Shown: piece by piece, positions 32,681-37,438 of the stretch
Numbering within the stretch: the stretch's first letter is position 1
How the letters are laid out: every line of letters starts with the position of its first letter
NCBI GenBank assembly: GCA_016839915.1
Contig: JAEOTH010000137.1
Span: 1-37,438, forward strand
DNA length: 37,438 bases
From: Promethearchaeota archaeon
Lineage (GTDB): Archaea; Asgardarchaeota; Lokiarchaeia; Sigyniarchaeales; SOKP01
Reading direction: 5' to 3'
The notes under the pieces: generated by a model
Database searches by the model: none
What the model saw: only the letters and a program-made list of their open reading frames with translations
Told to the model about the DNA's origin: nothing
Made by a program: the position numbers and the translations under genes

Positions 32681-33820
32681 TTAGAAGGGAAAATTATATT
32701 TATTCAATCCGAGTTCTTTTTGCATTATCTTAATATCCTTCTGTAAACTTTTATTTAAGGGGATTCCATTTTTTCTTCTTTCTACATCAGAATTGTATTC
32801 TTTCTCTCCTGCAGTGTAAATTCTTTCTTTTCCAGGTGTTTTTTTAGAACTTCTTAATTCTCGCATAATATTTCCAGTTATTTCTTTAAATCTTTCCAGT
32901 GGAATGAAATTTTGTATATTAATTACCAAAAAGAAATGTCCTACCTTTAATCTTTTTTGACCATTTTCTATAACTCCAGCTGTATCTTTAAGATATACGC
33001 CGTCCTGTAATGCTGAAGATAGAATCTCAGCAAAAGTAGCATAGCCATACCCTTTATGACCCGAAGTATCTTCACCTTTACCTCCTAAAGGTAATAATGC
33101 TGCAGAACGATCCAATAATTTGTTTAATACTATATTAGCGTCTGTTTTTGAATTACCATTATTAGAAATAATTACTCCATCAGGAAGTTGCTTATGCATT
33201 CTATTATAAACTTCAACTTTCCCTCGTTGAATAATAGATGTCGCACAATCAAGAAGAAATGGAAACTCTTCATCAGTAGGAACCCCATACGTTAAAGGAT
33301 TTGTACCTAACATAGGTTCGATACCAAAAGTTGGAGGAACCGCAGGTCGTGTATTTGTAGTAACAAACCCTATCATCCCCTCTTGTATTGCCATCAAGGA
33401 ATAATAACCAGCTATACCAAAATGAGTAGAGTTTCTTACTGCTACTGCTCCCAGTCCATATTTTTTAGCTTTTTCAATTGCTAATCTCATCGCTAGATAC
33501 GCAATCACATGCCCCATCCCACACCCTCCATCAAGAACTGCTGTGGATTTATCATCTTTGATAACACTTATCTTGGTTTTTGGATTATAAATTCCCTCTC
33601 TAATTCTGTCATAATACATTTTACATCTCTGGATACCATGAGAATCAATACCTCTTAAATCGGATGTAATCAGGACTTCAGCTATGATTTCTGCGTGACC
33701 CTCTGGAACTTCTAAACTTATAAAAACATCTTTTATAAAAGCCTTGAGCTTCTCTACATCTATGTAAACAATATCATCTGAGGGTGTAGAATTAGTTTCC
33801 TCTTTTACTTCTTCTAACAT
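32681..33820 (-). CDS. Malate/L-lactate dehydrogenase family oxidoreductase (Ldh2/COG2055)
   Basis: The 379-residue protein carries family-typical segments in order: RGIDSHGIQRCKMYYDRI, VLDGGCGMGHVIAYLAM, GLGAVAVRNSTHFGIAGYYSLMA, TNTRPAVPPTFG, LGTNPLTYGVPT and FLLDCATS, then GHKGYGYATFAEIL. These NAD(P)-dependent 2-hydroxyacid dehydrogenases oxidise malate, lactate, sulfolactate or ureidoglycolate; which one applies here is not visible. The N-terminus has a ~15-residue acidic extension before the conserved VYIDVEKLKAFI. It is convergent with the CDF gene and faces a 418-nt gap that contains the candidate structured RNA. Confidence 0.9.
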   Translation of the reverse strand: MLEEVKEETNSTPSDDIVYIDVEKLKAFIKDVFISLEVPEGHAEIIAEVLITSDLRGIDSHGIQRCKMYYDRIREGIYNPKTKISVIKDDKSTAVLDGGCGMGHVIAYLAMRLAIEKAKKYGLGAVAVRNSTHFGIAGYYSLMAIQEGMIGFVTTNTRPAVPPTFGIEPMLGTNPLTYGVPTDEEFPFLLDCATSIIQRGKVEVYNRMHKQLPDGVIISNNGNSKTDANIVLNKLLDRSAALLPLGGKGEDTSGHKGYGYATFAEILSSALQDGVYLKDTAGVIENGQKRLKVGHFFLVINIQNFIPLERFKEITGNIMRELRSSKKTPGKERIYTAGEKEYNSDVERRKNGIPLNKSLQKDIKIMQKELGLNKYNFPF

Positions 33821-34027
33821 TTTCTTAAAATCATTAAAATATTGTGATTGAATCTATTTAGGATACTTTCTATTTAATTAAAATCATATTTAATATAACA
33901 TGAAAGTTGTGATTAGAAATTTTAAGATCCCCAATAAATAGGGGCTATATTAAGAGCTAAAATTTTTATATGAGTTAACTAATTTATATTGTAATGGCAA
34001 AAATTTTCTTAGAAAGCCTTGAATCAC

Positions 34028-34155
34028 AAAAAATGGCTCCTGTCAATCCCCTGGATTTTTGTCTTTTGGTTGTGTAATTATTTACACATAGGAATAACCT
34101 ACTCTGCCTTTAGAAATTTAATGCCTCGTATTGAGGCTTTTTGGCAGGAGCCACC
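34028..34155 (-). ncRNA. Candidate structured non-coding RNA with a multi-branched fold
   Basis: This lies in the 418-nt gap between the Ldh2-type and longin-like genes, where no good open frame exists. The ends pair in a 13-bp helix (34141-34153 with 34034-34046; one G-U). Inside, on the minus strand, are hairpins GCCTC-AATAC-GAGGC, TGTGTAA-ATAA-TTACACA and AATCC-AGG-GGATT, giving a multi-branched junction. The closing helix is followed by T6 (34028-34033), a typical archaeal terminator, and TTATATTAA lies about 20-25 nt before its start. An outer 13-bp A/T helix (34000-34012 with 34156-34169) also exists. The element is richer in G+C than its surroundings. It matches no RNA family I recognise; the strand is inferred from the T-run and TATA box. 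Confidence 0.45.
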
Positions 34156-34238
34156 CTTAAGAAAGTTTTAATATAACTTTTATGGTAAAGTTTTTAATAA
34201 GAAATATAATGAGGGATACTTTTGAAAGTAAGATTAAG

Positions 34239-35084
34239 CTATAATAATAGAAATATTTCTAATAAGAACAAATCTAACTTAAGATCTTTTAATAATCTCA
34301 TATTATTAAATAAATAGGCGTATATATTTTCTTCGCTGAAATATTTGAAGCACGCATTTCTACCTTTTACTTCTTTAAGAATATTAACAATTCCAGAAAG
34401 TAAAGATTTTAAATTTTTAAAAACGAGGTCTTTATCACTTTTAATTAAATTAATATCTATAAGGTTGAACCAAGATTCTTTACTAAAAGTGATATTTTTA
34501 AGCTCTGGTGTATTCTGAAAATATTCTTGTGTTAAAAAATCATTAAACATATCTCCTATTTTATTGAGAATTGATGTTTTTGATTTAGTATACATTTTAT
34601 TATCTACAATGTTTCTTAACATTATTAATATTTTTTGAAAGATACCTAGAATATCAAAAAAATCAGCTACTTGAGCAAGATCTTCTACTTCTTCCCATTG
34701 ACTATGATAATCTTCAATTTCATTAAGAAATGGGAGAAAAATATTAATATCACCATCCCAATTATGTCCTTTCTTTTCCCACACAGGCTCAAACTCTTTT
34801 ATAAAAGCATTTCTGATTACATTTAGTCTCGCTAGTATAAGCTCAGTCTTGGTAATTTTTGTATCAGCAGCCACAAAAAGTAATTTAAACTTATCCTCTA
34901 ATATGTAGACCCATCTTAGTCCACCCATTTCTATGGAATCCAATGATTCTTTAAATTCTACCATAGAAAAATGGTAAAAGGCTGTTAGAAATCCAGAGAC
35001 AATATCTTCATCCGCATCAGTCTTCAAAAATGATTTATACAATAATTTAGTTCCTGATTCAGAATCCATTACCCATACATTCAT
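34239..35084 (-). CDS. Longin-like domain protein, Asgard type
   Basis: The 281-residue protein starts with the pattern VWVMDSESGTKLLYKSF, then DADEDIVSGFLTAFYHFS, IEMGGLRWVYILEDKFKLLFVAAD and a helix ending FIKEFEPVWEKKG. This is the arrangement of longin/roadblock-type domains (strand, strand, helix, three strands, helix) seen in many Asgard proteins thought to work with small GTPases. It resembles residues about 70-185 of the protein at 13615-14988. The second half (about 130-281) is helical, ends in a hydrophobic LDLFLLEIFLLL, and matches nothing I know. The frame is intact and starts at an ATG. Confidence 0.55.
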   Translation of the reverse strand: MNVWVMDSESGTKLLYKSFLKTDADEDIVSGFLTAFYHFSMVEFKESLDSIEMGGLRWVYILEDKFKLLFVAADTKITKTELILARLNVIRNAFIKEFEPVWEKKGHNWDGDINIFLPFLNEIEDYHSQWEEVEDLAQVADFFDILGIFQKILIMLRNIVDNKMYTKSKTSILNKIGDMFNDFLTQEYFQNTPELKNITFSKESWFNLIDINLIKSDKDLVFKNLKSLLSGIVNILKEVKGRNACFKYFSEENIYAYLFNNMRLLKDLKLDLFLLEIFLLL

Positions 35085-35261
35085 ATCATTAACTACACAA
35101 AATACGCTTCTATAATAGGAAATAAAAATAGTTTTCTTTTAAATTATTTCCAAATATGATTAAAATAATTCAATAGACGAGAATAACTATTTATAGTTGC
35201 TTAAAAAAGCAATTAAAATATTAGCTAAAAAAATAAATTTAATTTCCTTATCGTCTTAAAT

Positions 35262-35657
35262 ATGGAAAATCTTGAAAAAATCTTTTTAGAATTAAAAAAA
35301 ATCTTGGAAAAACTTTCAGATACATTCCTAATAGAAGAGAAGTACATAGGTTCTCAAGCTAAGCAAAAAAAACCTGCTTTTCATTTATATGGTAGTAAAG
35401 AAGTCAGTTTATTTGGAAAGAAACCGCAACCTACATATATCGCGGGTGTTATACAACAAAAAAACTATGTAAGCTTCTATTTTTCTCCCATTTATTCTCA
35501 CCCTGATTCATTCAAACATATCAGTATAGATCTTAAAAATTTTTTGAAAGGAAAGTCCTGCTTTAATATAAATAAAACTACTCCTCACCTTCTTAGAGAA
35601 ATTGAAGAAATCCTAAAGATGGGAATAGATAAGTATAAAGAAATTGATTGGATCTAA
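35262..35657 (+). CDS. Hypothetical protein, DUF1801-like pattern
   Basis: The 131-residue protein begins with a charged helix (LEKIFLELKKILEKLSDTF) and then a compact alpha/beta region: EVSLFGKKPQPTYIAGVIQQ, KNYVSFYFSPIYSH, LKNFLKGKSCFNINK and a C-terminal helix ending GIDKYKEIDWI. The strand-turn pattern and the LKGKSCF motif recall DUF1801/YdhG-type proteins, but this is only a resemblance. No catalytic motif, signal peptide or membrane segment is visible. It stands alone between the longin-like and profilin-like genes, which point away from it. Confidence 0.6.
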   Translation: MENLEKIFLELKKILEKLSDTFLIEEKYIGSQAKQKKPAFHLYGSKEVSLFGKKPQPTYIAGVIQQKNYVSFYFSPIYSHPDSFKHISIDLKNFLKGKSCFNINKTTPHLLREIEEILKMGIDKYKEIDWI

Positions 35658-35733
35658 AGAATGGTTTTTTTAATTCATTTTACATATTTAAACTAACGTA
35701 TAAGTATTTGAAGTTGCCACATTATTTAGATTA

Positions 35734-36114
35734 TTAAACTCTCCCATTCAACTTCAGTGCTGCATTCCTGATGCTGGATAGCGAATTGTGTGGATCTGCT
35801 TTAGGCATGATATAACATATAAGTATTCCTCCTTTGAATGGTGCTAAGATAACATGTCCTTTCCCCGCATCGTTTGTTCCGATTATAGCTTCAGGAGTTT
35901 TATAAATGACCATAAACTCCGTTCCCATTATAGTGAGGGATTTACTACCTTTGAGGGTTTCCAGAATAATCTTTGATTCATTGGTTAGATCCCAATTACC
36001 GCCTACTTGATGAATTATTTTTCCAACACTCGACATGACTGTAACAGCAGCTACTTTATACCACTCGAGTTCAACCAATTCGTCGATGATCTTTTCAACT
36101 TCAGTAATTACCAT
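35734..36114 (-). CDS. Profilin-like protein (eukaryotic signature protein)
   Basis: The 126-residue protein matches the profilin fold in order and size: an N-terminal helix (EVEKIIDELVELEW), a strand pair (KVAAVTVMSSVGKIIHQVG), a helix (LTNESKIILETLKG), then the central strands MGTEFMVIYKTPEAIIGTN, GKGHVILAPFKGG and ILICYIMP, and a C-terminal helix (SLSSIRNAALKL). The run GTEFMVIYKTPEAIIG corresponds to the GxKYMVIRxxxxxIxG stretch of profilins. In Asgard archaea profilins bind actin and regulate its polymerisation. A roadblock/LC7 protein is the main alternative, because the folds are topologically similar. No actin gene is in the window. Confidence 0.6.
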   Translation of the reverse strand: MVITEVEKIIDELVELEWYKVAAVTVMSSVGKIIHQVGGNWDLTNESKIILETLKGSKSLTIMGTEFMVIYKTPEAIIGTNDAGKGHVILAPFKGGILICYIMPKADPHNSLSSIRNAALKLNGRV

Positions 36115-36247
36115 TTATAATTACGTCAAGTTTTTCATTATTTTTAAAGTTAGAGTAAAACTATAAGCCAAGAATACCATGCGATTGATTTTTTATATTT
36201 CTTTATTCCAAGGGTTGTTCTTGCTATAGATCTTGGGTTGAAAAATA

Positions 36248-37018
36248 TCATTTTATAGGATTTAATTTCTGAATTTTGAATGTCTCAAAAATAAATATTA
36301 GAGTACCAATAACTAAAAAAATTAATAAAAGTAAATTAAATGGGTTCTCGAAGAATTCAACCTTATCAATCAGAAAAAGGATGAAATACATAATAAAGCC
36401 AATAATATAGAGTATTAAATACAGAGATATTCTAGGGAAAGCATGAGTACCAATACGTATAAAAAGTTTTAATATTCCTCCCTTTATTTCTTCGTTTATT
36501 GAATACTTTTCTTCCTCTTTGGTTTTAGATATAACACCTGCTTTTAATAATTTAGAGATTTGATAAGAAACTGTACCAGAGGATGAAATATTCAACGCTC
36601 TTTGAATTTCTCTCACTCCAGCTTGTCGATGAGTAAAAAAGTACCAATAAACTTGAAGAGTTTTACCTTGCAGTAAATTATCAGGAATTTCTAATTTTGA
36701 TTCTTTTATAGGTGGTACAATCTGTGAAGGTTTGGGAATAAATGTATCGATATGAGGCTTTTCAAGAAAATGTATCCCTAATATCATAAATCCATACGCA
36801 ATGAATACAGTAATTGAGAAATAAAGATAAAAATCCATAATATTTTGATCAATAACACTTTGAAAATACATTAGTAAAAAGAATATGGTCATTATCCCTT
36901 GAAGAAGTGTTAGATAATGAATAATTCTTTTAATATAATAACTAACAAAATGCTTAACAGAACTTTTTCGGGTTTTAAATGATGGAGGACGTTCAAAATC
37001 GTTATGTGATCTTTTCAT
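36248..37018 (-). CDS. Membrane-anchored winged-helix regulator
   Basis: The 256-residue protein has a basic start (MKRSHNDFERPPSFKTRKSS), two hydrophobic segments (about 33-85), then a soluble winged helix (about 110-170: LQVYWYFFTHRQAGVREIQR, SSGTVSYQISKLLKAGVISK, EKYSINEE), and two more hydrophobic segments (about 180-245). The winged helix resembles MarR/ArsR-type DNA-binding domains, with a recognition helix after SSGTV. Four membrane helices around a cytoplasmic DNA-binding domain suggest a one-component regulator that reads a membrane signal. It is divergent from the ABC permease gene, a possible target. Confidence 0.78.
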   Translation of the reverse strand: MKRSHNDFERPPSFKTRKSSVKHFVSYYIKRIIHYLTLLQGIMTIFFLLMYFQSVIDQNIMDFYLYFSITVFIAYGFMILGIHFLEKPHIDTFIPKPSQIVPPIKESKLEIPDNLLQGKTLQVYWYFFTHRQAGVREIQRALNISSSGTVSYQISKLLKAGVISKTKEEEKYSINEEIKGGILKLFIRIGTHAFPRISLYLILYIIGFIMYFILFLIDKVEFFENPFNLLLLIFLVIGTLIFIFETFKIQKLNPIK

Positions 37019-37221
37019 GTGTTTAAATATCTCGACAATTCGTAATTTTCCATTTTATTGAATTTCTTTATTTGATTATTAAATATTTTTGAAATAAATA
37101 TAATAATATTTATTTTTGTTAATAGGTATTCAAAAATTTGAACAAAATAATGTTTTTAAACCTATGTATGCGATTTATTTTTGAAGGTTTTTTAACTTTA
37201 ATTATTACTGATCGAAGAGAA

Positions 37222-37248
37222 ATGAGTTTGAAAAATGAGGAGATGTGA
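37222..37248 (+). other. Eight-codon leader ORF ahead of the ABC permease
   Basis: ATG AGT TTG AAA AAT GAG GAG ATG TGA precedes the permease start at 37255 by 6 nt. The GAGGAG within it (37237-37242) may double as the permease ribosome binding site. It could be chance or a short coupling peptide. Confidence 0.3.
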
Positions 37249-37254
37249 GCAAAA

Positions 37255-37438
37255 ATGAGTATGATTAAATATATAATCAGAAGATTAATATCACTGATTC
37301 CAGTGGTACTGGGAGTGATGACATTAACGTTCATACTTTCAAGAATGATGCCAGGTGATCCTGTCTTAGCATTTATGCCAGAAGGACACCCTGATCCAGA
37401 TCTATATGCCTATTATTACCGTCTACTTTGGCTTGACA
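37255..37438 (+). CDS. Oligo/dipeptide ABC transporter permease (DppB/OppB type), 3' end beyond the window
   Basis: The visible 61 residues begin MSMIKYIIRRLISLIPVVLG and continue through VMTLTFILSRMMPGDPVLAF, the standard first membrane helix and the MPGDP motif of DppB/OppB permeases. The segment after it (GHPDPDLYAYYYRLLWLD) matches the start of the periplasmic loop in that family. The protein would form half of the membrane channel of a peptide or oligosaccharide importer; the other permease, ATPases and binding protein should lie beyond the window. Purine-rich GAGGAG and GTGAGC precede the ATG. The gene is cut by the window end. Confidence 0.9.
   Translation, partial: MSMIKYIIRRLISLIPVVLGVMTLTFILSRMMPGDPVLAFMPEGHPDPDLYAYYYRLLWLD

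Noticed and set aside
34028-34155. Miniature inverted-repeat transposon explanation for the 13-bp terminal repeats
   Set aside because: No target-site duplication flanks the repeats, the flanks themselves are complementary rather than direct repeats, and nested hairpins fit an RNA fold better.
35734-36114. Roadblock/LC7 (MglB-like) assignment for the 126-residue protein
   Set aside because: Kept as an alternative only; the central FMVIYKTPEAIIG strand run and the C-terminal helix fit profilin better.
37119-37334. 71-codon minus-strand frame at the window end
   Set aside because: It is antisense to the ABC permease start, which has a clear MPGDP motif; low-complexity Ile/Leu/Lys composition.
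1-37438. CRISPR arrays, insertion sequences, prophage or toxin-antitoxin modules
   Set aside because: No regularly spaced repeats, transposase, integrase or phage genes are visible anywhere in the window.

Overview
The window is strongly A+T-rich archaeal DNA and almost certainly comes from an Asgard archaeon, most likely of the Lokiarchaeia (Prometheoarchaeum/Lokiarchaeum type). The sequence shows an intron-containing tRNA-Gly with a bulge-helix-bulge splice motif, TATA boxes about 28-31 nt before start codons, and eukaryote-like genes: a Rab/Ras-like GTPase, an ESCRT-III subunit, Vps4, Vps25, a Vps22/EAP30 protein, a profilin-like protein and two longin-like proteins. The lineage is an inference from this gene content.

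Layout. 1-4.7 kb: end of a MarR regulator, an enoyl-CoA hydratase, a COG1237 metallo-beta-lactamase-fold protein, tRNA-Gly(GCC), a PfkB sugar kinase and the small GTPase. 4.9-9.2 kb: a DNA alkyl-transferase, then the ESCRT island: ESCRT-III (minus) divergent from Vps4-Vps25 (plus), followed by Vps22 (minus). 9.3-11.6 kb: Nip7-like PUA protein, m5C RNA methyltransferase and a CYTH-domain protein. 11.6-16.1 kb: an HD-domain protein with a small partner, a large longin-like protein with a Cys cluster, and a sugar-nucleotide pyrophosphorylase. 16.2-20.3 kb: MFS exporter, acyl-CoA synthetase, HAD phosphatase. 20.4-25.2 kb: a small Cys/His protein, a beta-lactamase-fold gene with an in-frame TAA, alpha-glucan phosphorylase, an isolated GH20-type accessory domain and a tRNA-dihydrouridine synthase. 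25.3-33.8 kb: mainly metabolism (MtnA-type isomerase, RidA, DUF1848, SnoaL-like, PhzF-like, radical SAM, isoprenylcysteine-methyltransferase-like, CDF transporter, Ldh2-type dehydrogenase). 33.8-37.4 kb: a candidate structured RNA, a second longin-like protein, a small hypothetical protein, the profilin-like protein, a membrane-bound winged-helix regulator, and the start of an oligopeptide ABC permease that runs off the window.

How the genes work together. The ESCRT island encodes the membrane-remodelling core: ESCRT-II subunits (Vps22, Vps25) that would nucleate ESCRT-III filaments, and the Vps4 ATPase that would disassemble them. No ubiquitin or ESCRT-I gene is visible here. The GTPase, longin-like and profilin-like proteins are parts of the same eukaryote-like membrane/cytoskeleton repertoire but are scattered singly. 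Most other genes are single housekeeping or catabolic genes with short gaps; no CRISPR array, insertion sequence or prophage is visible.

Most notable points: the ESCRT island with a Vps25 carrying a long N-terminal coiled coil; a junction-shaped candidate non-coding RNA near 34.0-34.15 kb; an in-frame ochre codon in an otherwise intact hydrolase; an RNA methyltransferase whose homology extends upstream of any canonical start; and several coding-looking fragments without start codons in the intergenic gaps.
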